From positions 1 through 64,000 of the forward strand of contig NZ_JAGSPJ010000003.1 in assembly GCF_018139545.1 (NCBI RefSeq): a stretch of DNA of 64,000 nt, written 5' to 3'. This document shows, piece after piece, positions 28,659 through 38,981 of the stretch. The translations under genes were made by a program, and so were the position numbers. The notes beneath the pieces are model-generated. The model ran no database searches and had not been told where the DNA came from. It saw only the letters and a list, made by a program, of their open reading frames with translations. Position 1 is the first letter of the stretch; every line of letters begins with the position of its first letter. Source of the stretch: Affinundibacterium fentianense. Its GTDB lineage: Bacteria; Pseudomonadota; Gammaproteobacteria; Burkholderiales; Burkholderiaceae_D.

Positions 28659-29765
28659 TTAGTTTTCAGCACCAAGGCGTTTTGCCTCTGAACGACTTAT
28701 CATGGCATCTTGTTTCAATTGTTCACGTAAACCAGCGGTCATCATGGTTGGCCAGCCAATGAGATGTTGTTCGGCTATCTCAGCGAGCGCGCGCAAACCC
28801 TCAGCTGACTCGTTTAAACAAGAGATATAGTGAAATGATTGGCCGCCAGCAGTAAGGAATGCTTGACGCACTTCAATTGCGATTTCCTCCAGGGTCTCAA
28901 GACAATCCGCAAGAAAACCTGGGCAAACCACGTCGATTCTCTTTACACCTTGTTTGGCAAGTGCTTGTACCATTGGTTCGGTATATGGCTGTAGCCACTC
29001 CGCACGTCCAAGACGAGACTGAAAGGTGACGAGATACTCTTCTTTACTGATTCCTAGCTGTTCCGCTAGCAATCGTGCTGTTTTATAGCATTCGCAGTGA
29101 TATGGATCTCCACGTACTAAAAAAGCTTTTGGTAAGCCATGAAAACTCATGATAAGTTTCTCGGGCTTTCCATTGATTTCCCACGATTTTAAAATGGAGC
29201 TCTTGAGCGCTTGAATGTAGGCGGGATGATCGTGGTAATGTTTGATGAATCGTAGTTCAGGTATGTTTCTAGTTTCTTGATAGTGACGCACGACCGCATC
29301 GAAATTGGACGCCGTTGTTGTTGCGGAATACTGTGGATAAGCAGGCAAAATCACAATTCTCTCGCACCCATCTTGCTTTAATTGCGTCAACACACTGGGA
29401 ATGGACGGTGATCCATACCGCATAGCGTGCACGACACGGACTTCGTGTCCACGTTCGCCTAAGTAACCTTGAAGAAGAAGAGCCTGCTTTTTTGTGTGAA
29501 CTAGCAGTGGCGATCCTTCATTGGTCCAAATGGATGCGTATTTTTCAGCTGATTTCTTGGAGCGGAAGGGCAAAATGATTAGATTCAAAATCATCCACCA
29601 GATTGCTCGTGGTATTTCGACGACACGTTGATCCCACAAAAATTGTTTCAAGTAGGCTCGTACGGCTGACTTGGTAGGCGCGTCAGGTGTACCCAAGTTA
29701 ATCAAGACGATTGCGGTTTTCGTGATCTTTCCATGCGAAAAATCAGGTTCTTTTAGAAATGCCAT
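28659..29765 (-). CDS. hemH: Ferrochelatase
   Basis: HemH inserts Fe2+ into protoporphyrin IX, the last step of haem synthesis. The 368-residue sequence has VLINLGTPDAPT at the start, the active-site His in SFHGLPKAF, YHCECYKTARLLA, VTFQSRLGRAEWLQPYT and the Glu-rich CPGFLADCLETLEEI. It sits between recN and apaH on the same strand, with 76 bp separating it from recN. Confidence 0.96.
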   Translation of the reverse strand: MAFLKEPDFSHGKITKTAIVLINLGTPDAPTKSAVRAYLKQFLWDQRVVEIPRAIWWMILNLIILPFRSKKSAEKYASIWTNEGSPLLVHTKKQALLLQGYLGERGHEVRVVHAMRYGSPSIPSVLTQLKQDGCERIVILPAYPQYSATTTASNFDAVVRHYQETRNIPELRFIKHYHDHPAYIQALKSSILKSWEINGKPEKLIMSFHGLPKAFLVRGDPYHCECYKTARLLAEQLGISKEEYLVTFQSRLGRAEWLQPYTEPMVQALAKQGVKRIDVVCPGFLADCLETLEEIAIEVRQAFLTAGGQSFHYISCLNESAEGLRALAEIAEQHLIGWPTMMTAGLREQLKQDAMISRSEAKRLGAEN

Positions 29766-29841
29766 TCTATACTTTCATTGTCAATGGTGCTGCCTCTATG
29801 GGTTCGCACCAAGCTGTAAGAGATCTCAGGTGCTGTGTTGT

Positions 29842-31488
29842 TTACAAAGCCAGTAGCTCACGTGCATGTTTGCGCGTGGTTGCAGTAATTTCCAAACCTC
29901 CGAGCATTCGTGCAATTTCTTCGACCCGTTGTTTTTGATCGAGAACGGCGATGTGTGATTGCGTTTTTCCATTGGATTGCGTCTTGCTGACTTCGAAGTG
30001 TTGGTTTGCTTGACTTGCCACCTGTGCTAAATGGGTAACGCATAAAACTTGACGATCTTGGCCAAGTTGCTTGAGTAATCGACCGACTACCTCTGCAACA
30101 CCGCCGCCGATTCCACTATCAACCTCATCAAATATTAACGTTGGTGTCGCTGTTGCGCATGAGGTGATTACTGAAATTGCTAGTGCAATTCGGGCCAACT
30201 CACCGCCCGATGCAACTTTTGCCAAGGGGCGGGTTTGCACTCCAGCATGTCCCGCTACCATAAACTCAATTTGTTCGAGTCCTGTTGAACTCGGCGTGCA
30301 ATCGATCAATTCAACTGCAAATCGACCGCCAGTCATGCTGAGATCTTGCATCGCCGCCGTGACCGCCACGCTGAGATCATTCGCGACAGTTTTGCGCTGT
30401 TCACTCAGGCTAGTTGCGGCCTTGAGGTATTCTTGCTGTGCCAAGTTTTCTTGAATTTTGAGTGATTCGATGTCAGTTGCACCAGACAGTTGCAACAAGC
30501 GTTCGCGCAGTCCTGTCAGTTCATCGATTAGTGAAATAGGTTCGACATGAAAACGTCTCGCTGCACTATGCAAAGTTTCGACGCGTTGTTCGACCTCACG
30601 TAACCGAGTGGGATCGAGTTCCACTCTTCCCATATAGTCGCTTAATGTGTAGGAACATTCTTGTAGGTTAATGCGCGCTGAATCGAGTGCTTCAACAACT
30701 GGCTGCAATTTAGAATCAAACTCCTCAAGTTTCCTTAACTTATTCAAAAGTCCTGTGACCTGCGACAGTAGTGGTTGTTCAGATTCGGAAATTAATTCGG
30801 CCGCCTCTTGCGCACCTTCTAACAAGCTAGCTGCATGGGCAAGACGGCTGTGTTCTTGATTAATTTCATCCCATTCCCCACGTTTTAATTGAAGTTTCTC
30901 CAATTCGCCAACTTGCCATTCGAGACGTTCACGTTCTTGCAATATATTCTTTGCGTTGAGTTCGAAATCTTCGCGTTGTTTCACAAGGACACGCCATTGC
31001 TTAAAAAGTCTTCCAACTTTTTGCGACTGGTCTTGTAATCTACCTTGCAAGTCAAGTAAATTGCGTTGAGCGTCATTCTTTAACAAGGACTGATGAGCAT
31101 GTTGACCGTGAATATCAACTAATAATTCTCCAAGCTCTCGTAATTGTGCGGCAGTTGCTGTTACACCGTTGATATAGGCCTTGGATTTGCCTGTATGGTC
31201 GATGACACGTCGAATAATCAATTGTGCGTCATCGTTGTGAAAATCGCGGGATTCCAACCATGAGCTGACAGCGGCGTTGCAAGAAAATTCTGCTGAAATG
31301 TCGGCTTTTTGCGCGCCTTCCCGCACCATGCTTGCGTCGCCTCGTCCACCTAATGTTAAGGTTAATGCGTCAATCAATATCGATTTCCCAGCACCTGTTT
31401 CTCCAGTAAACACGGTAAATCCGGCTGAAAATTCAAGCTCGATGGATTCAACAATGACAAAATCGCGGATAGCAAGCGTACGAAGCAT
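29842..31488 (-). CDS. recN: DNA repair protein RecN
   Basis: RecN is an SMC-like ATPase acting early in double-strand-break repair. The Walker A loop FTGETGAGKSIL is near the N-terminus, central coiled-coil stretches span about 160-360, and the C-terminal ABC signature (VASGGELARIALAI) and Walker B (LIFDEVDSGIGG) are intact. Length (548) is normal. nadK lies upstream on the same strand after a gap of 133 bp; hemH is downstream. No LexA box was confidently seen upstream. Confidence 0.96.
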   Translation of the reverse strand: MLRTLAIRDFVIVESIELEFSAGFTVFTGETGAGKSILIDALTLTLGGRGDASMVREGAQKADISAEFSCNAAVSSWLESRDFHNDDAQLIIRRVIDHTGKSKAYINGVTATAAQLRELGELLVDIHGQHAHQSLLKNDAQRNLLDLQGRLQDQSQKVGRLFKQWRVLVKQREDFELNAKNILQERERLEWQVGELEKLQLKRGEWDEINQEHSRLAHAASLLEGAQEAAELISESEQPLLSQVTGLLNKLRKLEEFDSKLQPVVEALDSARINLQECSYTLSDYMGRVELDPTRLREVEQRVETLHSAARRFHVEPISLIDELTGLRERLLQLSGATDIESLKIQENLAQQEYLKAATSLSEQRKTVANDLSVAVTAAMQDLSMTGGRFAVELIDCTPSSTGLEQIEFMVAGHAGVQTRPLAKVASGGELARIALAISVITSCATATPTLIFDEVDSGIGGGVAEVVGRLLKQLGQDRQVLCVTHLAQVASQANQHFEVSKTQSNGKTQSHIAVLDQKQRVEEIARMLGGLEITATTRKHARELLAL

Positions 31489-31621
31489 AGGATCTATTCA
31501 ATAGAATTGAAGGAATGCTTTTATTTTACCCTAGCAGCATGGGTTTTTAGTATAGAACTACTGTATTAATTCACAGGTTTTTTCGGTTCGGCGGACTTGC
31601 CAACTGATTCCATTGTGAAAA

Positions 31622-32512
31622 TTAATTCAGCGCACCTTCGACCGATGGGTATTCATTCCAATGAAGTTTTTCGCGCAAGGTGTGGTAGTAGTTCCAATCT
31701 TCAGGATGTAGAAAGGTAATATGGTGGGCGGAACGACTGATAATAATTTTATCTTTGTGATTTAAATTGGCAAACGACTGCATGTCGAAATTCACGCTAG
31801 CATCGCGTCCAGCAACGATTTCAACACTGATCACGCTTGTTTCAGGTAACACAATGGGACGGTTTGACAATGCGTGTGGCGCGATCGGTACCATTGCGAT
31901 CCCACCTAAACTGGGATGCAGTAGAGGGCCGCCAGCCGATAGTGCATAAGCGGTTGAACCTGTGGGTGTTGATACAATCAAACCGTCGGAACGTTGGTTA
32001 TACATAAAGTGTTCGTCGACCTCAACGCGGAGTTCTATCATCCCAGAACCAGGTCCACGTGATAGTACGATATCGTTGAAGGCAACCCCACTAAAAATTT
32101 GTTCGCCATCTCGCACAACGATGGCCTGTAACAGACAGCGCTGTTCGGCAATATGTTTGCCTGCGAGAATATTTGCGATTGCTGGGATCATTTGATCGCG
32201 CGGAATGTCGGTAATAAAGCCGAGGCGACCTTGATTGATTCCAATCAATGGCACGTCATAGGGAGCGAGTTGTCGCGCAATACCGAGCATGGTGCCATCG
32301 CCGCCGAGAACAATCGCAACATCTGCAGTTCTTCCTATATCTGCCACTGACAATGCTGGGAAATCATCGAGTCCTAAGTTTTGTGCAGACTCGTGATCAA
32401 ATACGACGGCATGGCCAGAATGAGAGAGAAACGTTGCGAGTTCTTGTAAAGATTCACCCATGCCTAAAGCATTAAATTTGCCAATTAGTGCGATGGTTTT
32501 TGTCGATGTCAT
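31622..32512 (-). CDS. nadK: NAD kinase
   Basis: NadK phosphorylates NAD to NADP in the cytoplasm. The family signatures are present: [46 protein letters not shown] and [10 protein letters not shown]. Length 296 is typical. It precedes recN on the minus strand, a pairing frequent in Burkholderiales; hrcA, often divergent from nadK there, is nearby but separated by three genes. Confidence 0.96.
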   Translation of the reverse strand: MTSTKTIALIGKFNALGMGESLQELATFLSHSGHAVVFDHESAQNLGLDDFPALSVADIGRTADVAIVLGGDGTMLGIARQLAPYDVPLIGINQGRLGFITDIPRDQMIPAIANILAGKHIAEQRCLLQAIVVRDGEQIFSGVAFNDIVLSRGPGSGMIELRVEVDEHFMYNQRSDGLIVSTPTGSTAYALSAGGPLLHPSLGGIAMVPIAPHALSNRPIVLPETSVISVEIVAGRDASVNFDMQSFANLNHKDKIIISRSAHHITFLHPEDWNYYHTLREKLHWNEYPSVEGALN

Positions 32513-32678
32513 ATAAGAACTGCAATGTAAAGAAAATCTAAGATTACACTATTCTATGGGAATTGGATGTATGCCATAGAGGAATGCGTGCTGATTCTTG
32601 AATTCCGTCTCAATTTTTATACTTTTCCCAAGCGCAAATGATCGCGGCCTAAAGTGATCTTATCGACTCTACATCTTG

Positions 32679-33149
32679 TTAGATAGGAAAATGGGGTTGG
32701 TTTCGTAAGTCTAAAAAATAATAAAACTCTGGGTTGCGACGGTAGCCCAACGATTCATACAAGGATTGCCCTTCAATATTGTCATGCGCAGTTTCCAAAA
32801 ATAGGCCTTTGGCATTGTCCGCGATTGCGAATTCTTTTGCACAATTCATCAAACGTTTGGCGATCCCTTGACGGCGTGCCGATTGGGTGACATAGAGATC
32901 ATTTAAAATCCATAAACGTTGTGCGGAAACAGACGAGAAACTTGGATAGAGTTGTACGAAGCCGAGACCAACTTGGTCATCATTTTGGGCCAAAAATAGT
33001 ATTGATTCTTGACGGTTGATGCGTTCGGTTAAGAACGATTTGGCCAACTTTAAATCCGAGGTTTGCTGATAAAAGCACCGATATGCATCGAATAAAGGTG
33101 CAATCGTATCGATGTCATGCAGATTTGCGCGCTGTATTGAAATGTTCAT
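32679..33149 (-). CDS. GNAT-family N-acetyltransferase
   Basis: The 156-residue protein has a complete GNAT fold: RANLHDIDTIAPLFDAYR at the N-terminus, LNDLYVTQSARRQGIAKRLM as the acetyl-CoA binding motif A, and ESLGYRRNPEF in motif B. The C-terminal half resembles small acetyltransferases acting on amino acids or polyamines, but the acceptor cannot be assigned. It stands alone between nadK and a divergent monooxygenase. Confidence 0.88.
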   Translation of the reverse strand: MNISIQRANLHDIDTIAPLFDAYRCFYQQTSDLKLAKSFLTERINRQESILFLAQNDDQVGLGFVQLYPSFSSVSAQRLWILNDLYVTQSARRQGIAKRLMNCAKEFAIADNAKGLFLETAHDNIEGQSLYESLGYRRNPEFYYFLDLRNQPHFPI

Positions 33150-33310
33150 TTTTTTAGCTTAGTCATTGAAGTCACGGGTGATGGCATTGTAAAACTGTTA
33201 GGTTGCTTCAGGTGACTTTAAAAAAATTGGACGTATTCGTCGTCACTTCTTAATGAGGTACTGTCTGAATTACCTTCGCAATTGCTGAACGCCAAGTTTG
33301 TCGTCGTCGG

Positions 33311-33316
33311 TATAAT
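33311..33316 (+). promoter_or_regulatory. Candidate -10 element of the FAD monooxygenase gene
   Basis: A perfect TATAAT lies 28 bp upstream of the ATG at 33345; no convincing -35 is seen at the usual distance. It supports that ATG over a longer frame that would begin upstream at 33282. Confidence 0.4.
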
Positions 33317-33344
33317 TAAATATCTTTCTATTCGCAAACTTACT

Positions 33345-34541
33345 ATGCCTCATTTTGTGATCGCAGGTGCGGGAATTGGTGGCCTTGCTGCGGCAATTTT
33401 TCTGGTTCGCCAAGGGCATCAAGTAACAGTTTTTGAACATGTTGCAGATCCGACGCCGGTTGGCGCAGGGTTACTATTGCAGCCCAGTGGTCAAGAGATG
33501 CTGTTTGAATTGGGTTTGCTTGATTCAGTTCGACGTTTAGCCGCAGTGGTGCATAGTTTGGAAGGCTATTCTGGTCGACGCAAAACCTTGGACTTGCATT
33601 ACCATTCCGTGCATCCTGACTGGTCCGGTTTAGGTGTACATCGGGCCCAATTGCACAGGACGCTTTTGTTTGCCGCGCGAGAGTTGGGAGTGTCAATCAA
33701 ATTAGGGAATGGTATTGATGATTTTAAGCAGTGTTCCACCCATTTGATCGTTTCTCATCAGCAGGGAGAATGCAATGCAGACGCGTTAATTATCGCGAAT
33801 GGAACGCGCTCTAAGTTGCGTGAAAATTTGAATGTTAAGCAATCATATCGCCCCTATCCATGGGGAGCCTATTGGGCAGTATTAGATCACGATAGCTGGC
33901 CATTTCCGCATCAATTGATGCAACGTTATCGTGGTTCAAGGGTGATGCTTGGGGTATTGCCAACCGGTGTCAATCCCAACACAGGAAAAACATGTTATTC
34001 GCTATTTTGGAGTCTACATCGGTCTTTGTTTTCCATTCGCCAAAATGAAGGCTTAGCAGGCTTGGTAGAACAGATTCGGCCAATTTGGCCGGAAGTGGCG
34101 GATTGGTTAAGTCAAGCACCGAAAACAGAAATTGCGATTGCAGAATATGCTGATGTCAGAATGTCGTCCTACCATCAGGATCGAGTGTTGGTAATCGGCG
34201 ACGCTGCACATTCGATGAGTCCACAGCTTGGACAGGGTGCAAATATGGCTTTAATTGATGCAAAAATTCTTGCTGAGTGTGTTGCAGGCAATGCGTCGAT
34301 CAATCTACACAGCGCGTTTGCACGATACTCAGAGCGACGGCGAAAACATATTGCGTACTATCAAATGGCGAGTCGCATTATGACACCCTTGTATCAATCC
34401 TATTTTCCTTATGCGTGGATACGTGATGCGGGAACAATGCTCGGGCGACACCTGCCGCCAATTTATCGTCAATACATGTTGACTTTATGCGGAGCAAAAC
34501 AAGGAGTTTGGGATCTAAAAGCGCATATTGATGCACTCTAA
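33345..34541 (+). CDS. FAD-dependent aromatic-ring-type monooxygenase (UbiH/salicylate hydroxylase family)
   Basis: This flavoprotein of 398 residues has the N-terminal dinucleotide fold (VIAGAGIGGLAAAIFLVRQGH), the family Pro/Gly segment and the second FAD motif VLVIGDAAHSMSPQLGQGAN. Such enzymes hydroxylate aromatic or quinone substrates with NAD(P)H and O2; the substrate is not predictable from sequence by eye. I start at the ATG giving MPHFVIAGAG, since the FAD fold begins immediately. The next gene, a HAD hydrolase, follows after 73 bp on the same strand. Confidence 0.87.
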   Translation: MPHFVIAGAGIGGLAAAIFLVRQGHQVTVFEHVADPTPVGAGLLLQPSGQEMLFELGLLDSVRRLAAVVHSLEGYSGRRKTLDLHYHSVHPDWSGLGVHRAQLHRTLLFAARELGVSIKLGNGIDDFKQCSTHLIVSHQQGECNADALIIANGTRSKLRENLNVKQSYRPYPWGAYWAVLDHDSWPFPHQLMQRYRGSRVMLGVLPTGVNPNTGKTCYSLFWSLHRSLFSIRQNEGLAGLVEQIRPIWPEVADWLSQAPKTEIAIAEYADVRMSSYHQDRVLVIGDAAHSMSPQLGQGANMALIDAKILAECVAGNASINLHSAFARYSERRRKHIAYYQMASRIMTPLYQSYFPYAWIRDAGTMLGRHLPPIYRQYMLTLCGAKQGVWDLKAHIDAL

Positions 34542-34614
34542 TTGAGAGCGAGCAAGCGGTACCAAAGCCGCAAATTAGAGTAAACTGAAATCCAACACAT
34601 TCTTATGGCGCGAC

Positions 34615-35316
34615 ATGACTATAAAAGCCTTAATTTTTGATCTTGATGATACGCTTTGGCCGGTCGCGCCCTTAATACAAAATGCGGAACGAGTGCTGCA
34701 TTCTTGGATGGGAGAGCAATCGCGAAGTATCGTTGAACGTTACACGATCGAAAAGTTGCGTGAGCGGCGCCTAGCGTTAGCAACAACAAATCCGCGTTTT
34801 GCATACGATTTGTGGGCGCTTAGACATACATTGCTCCAGCAAGTTTTCGCTGAATTTGAGTTTGCGGGCAAATTTGCGCAAGAGCTTGCTGATGAAGGGA
34901 TGCAGGTTTTTGCAAATGCCCGCAATCAAGTGAACTTCTTTCCTGATGTCCTGCCCGCTTTGGAACGATTGAAACATGAATTTATTTTAGGTTCGATTTC
35001 GAATGGCTTTGCCGATGTCAAAGCAATTGGACTCAGCAACTATTTTTCGGTCTCATTGGCGGCGCATACTTTTGGTTGTGCTAAACCCGATCCAGAGATT
35101 TTCCGCGCTATGTTAGGGCACTTGAATTTAGCGCCAACGGAAGTCATGTATATTGGTGATGATTTGCTGTTGGACGTTGGTGGGGCTAAAGGGGTGGGAA
35201 TGGTGGGTGCATTGGTCGATCGCTATGATAAACACAAAACAAATAACGCCCATCAAGTTTTTCAACCAGATCTTATCGTGAAAGACTTGCAAGAGTTGTT
35301 GCATGAATTAACATAA
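34615..35316 (+). CDS. HAD-superfamily hydrolase
   Basis: The 233-residue protein has HAD motif I FDLDDTLWP (Asp9, Asp11), motif II in GSISNG, motif III Lys in GCAKPDPEIF and motif IV YIGDDLLLDVGGAK. It belongs to the YjjG/phosphoglycolate-phosphatase-like group and probably removes phosphate from a small metabolite; substrate unknown. It lies directly upstream of hrcA. Confidence 0.88.
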   Translation: MTIKALIFDLDDTLWPVAPLIQNAERVLHSWMGEQSRSIVERYTIEKLRERRLALATTNPRFAYDLWALRHTLLQQVFAEFEFAGKFAQELADEGMQVFANARNQVNFFPDVLPALERLKHEFILGSISNGFADVKAIGLSNYFSVSLAAHTFGCAKPDPEIFRAMLGHLNLAPTEVMYIGDDLLLDVGGAKGVGMVGALVDRYDKHKTNNAHQVFQPDLIVKDLQELLHELT

Positions 35317-35386
35317 GCGTCAAAATGCCTCAGGATAGCCAACAAAAAACGGTGCGTTTCTACGACAGCTAGCCTAAAATTAAAAT

Positions 35387-36424
35387 ATGCAACTTGATAA
35401 TCGCGCTCAAACATTATTAAAGGCTTTGGTCGAACGGTATATTTCCGATGGACAGCCAGTAGGCTCACGGGAGCTTTCCAAAATTTCAGGACTCGAATTG
35501 TCGCCGGCGACGATTCGTAATGTCATGTCTGATCTGGAAGACATGGGTTTTGTGACGAGCCCACATACGTCTTCCGGACGTATTCCTACCCCTCGTGGGT
35601 ATCGTGTATTTGTCGATCAATTGCTGACGGTTCAGGATATCGATGAGTCAGTTTTAGAGTCGACCTTGGGGGCGCGTTTGCAACCCTCGATTATCACTGG
35701 CTCTTCCCAGAAAATTATCGCCAATGCAGCACAGGTGCTTTCGTCCTTGTCTCAGTTTGCAGGTGTCGTCATGACGGCCCGTCAGGAGTCGGTCTTCAAG
35801 CAGGTGGAATTTCTCCGTTTGTCTGAAAAGAGAATTTTGCTTGTTGTTGTTGCCCCAAACGATGAGGTGCACAATCGTTTGCTATTGACGGATGTGGACT
35901 ATACCCCGGCACAGTTGGTGCAAGCCGCAAACTATTTGAATCAGCATTTCGGTGGGCAAAGTTTTGAACAAGCTCGCATGTTGATCAATCGAGAGTTGCG
36001 TGAATTGCAAGGCGACATGAATCGTTTGATGCAAGCCGCGCTTCAGGCTGGAAGTGAAGCCATTGCCGAAAATACCGAGGAAGTTGTTATTTCTGGTGAA
36101 CGGAACTTACTGAATGTCAGCGATTTGTCGTCGAATATGCATTCTCTACGTCGTATGTTTGATCTTTTCGAACAAAAAAGTGGTTTAATGCAATTGTTGG
36201 ACGTCACCAGTAATGCGTCAGGCGTGCGGATTTTCATTGGTGGGGAATCTCAATTGGTGCCAATGGAGGAGATGAGTGTCGTTACGGCGCCATACGAGGT
36301 AAATGGCAAGATAGTTGGCACTTTAGGCGTCATTGGTCCGACTCGGATGGCATATGAAAGAGTGATCCCTATCGTGGATATTACCGCTAAACTTCTGTCG
36401 AATGCGCTGAACCACTCATTGTAA
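35387..36424 (+). CDS. hrcA: Heat-inducible transcription repressor HrcA
   Basis: HrcA represses groESL/dnaK-type heat-shock genes by binding CIRCE elements. The N-terminal winged helix ([52 protein letters not shown]) and the C-terminal [17 protein letters not shown] are typical, as is the length (345). I saw no CIRCE inverted repeat directly upstream, so autoregulation is not supported here. Confidence 0.96.
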   Translation: MQLDNRAQTLLKALVERYISDGQPVGSRELSKISGLELSPATIRNVMSDLEDMGFVTSPHTSSGRIPTPRGYRVFVDQLLTVQDIDESVLESTLGARLQPSIITGSSQKIIANAAQVLSSLSQFAGVVMTARQESVFKQVEFLRLSEKRILLVVVAPNDEVHNRLLLTDVDYTPAQLVQAANYLNQHFGGQSFEQARMLINRELRELQGDMNRLMQAALQAGSEAIAENTEEVVISGERNLLNVSDLSSNMHSLRRMFDLFEQKSGLMQLLDVTSNASGVRIFIGGESQLVPMEEMSVVTAPYEVNGKIVGTLGVIGPTRMAYERVIPIVDITAKLLSNALNHSL

Positions 36425-36457
36425 AGAATACATTTAGAGAATTTTGGAATATTGAAT

Positions 36458-36931
36458 ATGGCTGATAATAAAGACATCTCTGTATTGATTGTCGATGACA
36501 ATGATATGACGCGCGAAACACTCAGAGTCATCTTGCGACATGATGGGTACAACGTGATAGGTGAGGCTCTTGATGGCGATGGTGCATTGGAAATGGCAAC
36601 ACGTCTCAAGCCAGATATTATCTTGCTTGATGTGGTGATGCCGAAAGTCAGTGGGATAGAAGCTTTGAAGAGCATTCGCATGGTGATGCACGATGTGTTT
36701 GTCCTGATGGTGACTGCTAATAAAGATCAAGAAACAGTGACAGAGGCGGTCAAAAGCGGGATTAGCGGCTATATTGTGAAACCATTTAATGCAAAAAAAG
36801 TTTTGGACACGGTACAAAGTGTCGTGACGAAAGTTCGCGCAGGTCGAAATGCAAAAGCAGCAGCGGCCAATCCACCTCCCGTTGCTTCTTCAGCAACGGT
36901 GAACGACGACCCAGTTAAGCCGGTAAATTAA
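36458..36931 (+). CDS. Stand-alone CheY-like response regulator
   Basis: A receiver domain occupies residues 8-125 (VLIVDDNDMTRETL, acceptor Asp58 in LLDVVMP, MVTANKD, YIVKPFNA). A short Ala/Pro-rich tail of about 25 residues follows, with no output domain. No kinase gene adjoins it; it lies between hrcA and fur. It might work with the Pil-Chp kinase encoded elsewhere in the window or with an unlinked kinase. The ATG at 36458 is preferred over a TTG six bases upstream. Confidence 0.88.
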   Translation: MADNKDISVLIVDDNDMTRETLRVILRHDGYNVIGEALDGDGALEMATRLKPDIILLDVVMPKVSGIEALKSIRMVMHDVFVLMVTANKDQETVTEAVKSGISGYIVKPFNAKKVLDTVQSVVTKVRAGRNAKAAAANPPPVASSATVNDDPVKPVN

Positions 36932-36959
36932 GAATCGTATGATTGTTAGATTTTGTGAG

Positions 36960-36985
36960 AAAAAGGCGGAAATTTCCGCCTTTTT
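36960..36985. terminator. Bidirectional terminator between response regulator and fur
   Basis: AAAAAGGCGGAAA is followed immediately by its reverse complement TTTCCGCCTTTTT. The symmetric A/T tails suit the two convergent genes. Confidence 0.92.
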
Positions 36986-37034
36986 GTTTATTTTGCAAAT
37001 GATGAGTGTGACAATTGCGGGTGTGTAACGAGAA

Positions 37035-37475
37035 TTATTTGCGATTTGCGCAATTCGTCTTGGTGCAATTGCCATAAATTGCGAGTGAGTGTTCCGCAAT
37101 TGCGAAGCCGCGTTCCTCTGCTATCGCATGTTGGCGTTTTTCGATTTGATCATCAAAGAATTCTTCAACGCGGCCGCAGTCGAGACACACCAAGTGATCA
37201 TGGTGTGAGCCTTCATTTAACTCAAAAATCGCTTTACCAGACTCAAAATGATTGCGGTGCAGAAGGCCAGCTTGTTCAAATTGGGTTAAAACACGGTAGA
37301 CGGTGGCGAGTCCAACGTCCATATTTTCAGTCAATAAAATCTTATAGACGTCCTCAGCTGTCAGATGGCGAACCGAGCTATTTTGGAAGATTTCAAGAAT
37401 TTTTAGACGTGGCAAAGTCGCTTTGAGTCCGCTTGCTTTCAGGTCAGGCGTGTTATTTGTCATGTTTTCAGTCAA
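37035..37475 (-). CDS. fur: Ferric uptake regulator Fur
   Basis: Fur is the Fe2+-responsive repressor of iron uptake genes. The 146-residue protein has the winged helix ([43 protein letters not shown]) and metal sites: the [15 protein letters not shown] segment with CxxC and a C-terminal pair of Cys (CTKTNC). It is divergent from bamE, the common proteobacterial arrangement. The exbB-exbD pair a few genes away is a likely member of its regulon, by inference. Confidence 0.96.
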   Translation of the reverse strand: MTENMTNNTPDLKASGLKATLPRLKILEIFQNSSVRHLTAEDVYKILLTENMDVGLATVYRVLTQFEQAGLLHRNHFESGKAIFELNEGSHHDHLVCLDCGRVEEFFDDQIEKRQHAIAEERGFAIAEHSLAIYGNCTKTNCANRK

Positions 37476-37588
37476 AAGAAGGCTAAGTGCTTTATGATAT
37501 AGGGTTTTAGAGCCCAGTTAAGATTTTCTGTTATCTTATCTGAAGTTGGCGGGTTCGACATTCTTGCATGAAAAAATAGAGGTTGTTT

Positions 37589-38116
37589 ATGGCTTTAACT
37601 GTGTTTAATAGAATTCCTAGCAAATTGGCATTGTTCAGTTTGGTTTCTTGTGTTGCATTAACTTCGGGGTGTGCCTCTCAAAAGGCCATGGTCGCTGAAA
37701 CAGAAGCGGCAAGTGCCACGAGTGGTACGCAGATCGTAAAACCAAGTGGTTTCGAGAAACTGTTTGGATTGATTTCGCCGTATCGTATTTCCATTCAACA
37801 AGGTAATTTCGTATCGCAAGAAATGGTTTCCCAGCTAAAAGAAGGGATGACTCGTGAGCAGGTGCGTTTTTTGCTGGGTACTGCACTGTTGACGGATATG
37901 TTCCACGAAGATCGATGGGATTATCCTTTCCGTATGTTAAAACCTAATGGTGAAGTGATTTCTAGCCGACTTGCGATCTATTTTAAAGACAATACTGTCG
38001 CCAAATTTGAAGGAGGTAATTTACCGACTGAGAAAGAGTATTTGGCACACATCACGAATTCAGCGATCGCTTCGCGTTTGGAATCGATGCCAACTGAAAC
38101 CCAAAAGAAAAAGTAA
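37589..38116 (+). CDS. bamE: Outer membrane assembly lipoprotein BamE (OmlA/SmpA)
   Basis: BamE is the small lipoprotein of the BAM complex that inserts beta-barrel proteins. The signal peptide ends in ALTSGC, giving a lipidated Cys. The SmpA/OmlA domain shows QQGNFVSQEMVSQLKEGMTREQVRFLLGTALLTD and WDYPFR. The start at 37589 has GAGG six bases upstream; a TTG at 37583 is less likely. About 113 bp separate it from the divergent fur and should carry both promoters. Confidence 0.94.
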   Translation: MALTVFNRIPSKLALFSLVSCVALTSGCASQKAMVAETEAASATSGTQIVKPSGFEKLFGLISPYRISIQQGNFVSQEMVSQLKEGMTREQVRFLLGTALLTDMFHEDRWDYPFRMLKPNGEVISSRLAIYFKDNTVAKFEGGNLPTEKEYLAHITNSAIASRLESMPTETQKKK

Positions 38117-38129
38117 GTCGAGTTAAATT

Positions 38130-38942
38130 ATGTCTGGTATGAAAATCGCAGTGGCAGGTGCATCTGGCCGCATGGGAAAAATGTTGATTGAAACAATTAC
38201 GGCGGCTGACGATGCGCAACTTGTTGGTGCGCTCGTTACACCAAAGTCAGCGTTTTTAGGCACTGATGCCGGTAGTTTTTTAGGGAAGAATACAGGGATT
38301 CAAATTGAATCAGAGTTTGCCTTAGGTTTGGCTAATGCTGATATTTTGATCGATTTTACGCGCCCCGAAGGTAGTTTGGAACACCTCAAATACTGTGCTG
38401 AACATGGCATTAAAATGGTCATCGGCACTACCGGATTTGATGATGCTGGCAAAGCAGCAATTGCTGCTGCAGCAGAGAAGACGGCAATTGTGTTCGCGCC
38501 GAATATGAGCGTGGGTGTGAATGTGACCTTGAAACTGTTAGAGATGGCAGCAAAGAGTTTTTCGCACGGTTATGATATCGAAATCGTGGAAGCACATCAT
38601 CGTTATAAAGTCGATGCTCCTTCAGGTACCGCATTGAAAATGGGTGAAGTCATTGCAGACACTTTAGGCCGAGATTTAAAACAAGTGGGTGTGTTTGCTC
38701 GAGAAGGGGTTACTGGTGAACGTGATCCATCTTCGATCGGTTTTGCCACTATACGCGGGGGGGACATTGTGGGCGATCATACTGTGTTATTCGCGGGTAT
38801 TGGGGAACGCGTTGAAATTTCACATAAGTCTTCCAGCCGCGTGACTTATGCCCATGGCAGTTTGCGCGCAGCACGATTTCTTGCTGACAAATCGACAGGG
38901 CTATACGACATGTACGATGTATTGGGATTCAATGCAAAATGA
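38130..38942 (+). CDS. dapB: 4-hydroxy-tetrahydrodipicolinate reductase
   Basis: DapB catalyses the NAD(P)H-dependent second step of the lysine/diaminopimelate branch. Signatures: [14 protein letters not shown] (nucleotide binding), [18 protein letters not shown], and the catalytic [20 protein letters not shown] region. Length (270) is normal. It starts 13 bp after bamE and is followed by exbB, an order conserved in Burkholderiales. Confidence 0.97.
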   Translation: MSGMKIAVAGASGRMGKMLIETITAADDAQLVGALVTPKSAFLGTDAGSFLGKNTGIQIESEFALGLANADILIDFTRPEGSLEHLKYCAEHGIKMVIGTTGFDDAGKAAIAAAAEKTAIVFAPNMSVGVNVTLKLLEMAAKSFSHGYDIEIVEAHHRYKVDAPSGTALKMGEVIADTLGRDLKQVGVFAREGVTGERDPSSIGFATIRGGDIVGDHTVLFAGIGERVEISHKSSSRVTYAHGSLRAARFLADKSTGLYDMYDVLGFNAK

Positions 38943-38981
38943 CTCGGAATAGTGACATTCAATAATCAAAGAGAATAATAC

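Noticed and set aside
35317..35386. CIRCE operator upstream of hrcA
   Set aside because: No TTAGCACTC/GAGTGCTAA inverted repeat is present in this short gap.
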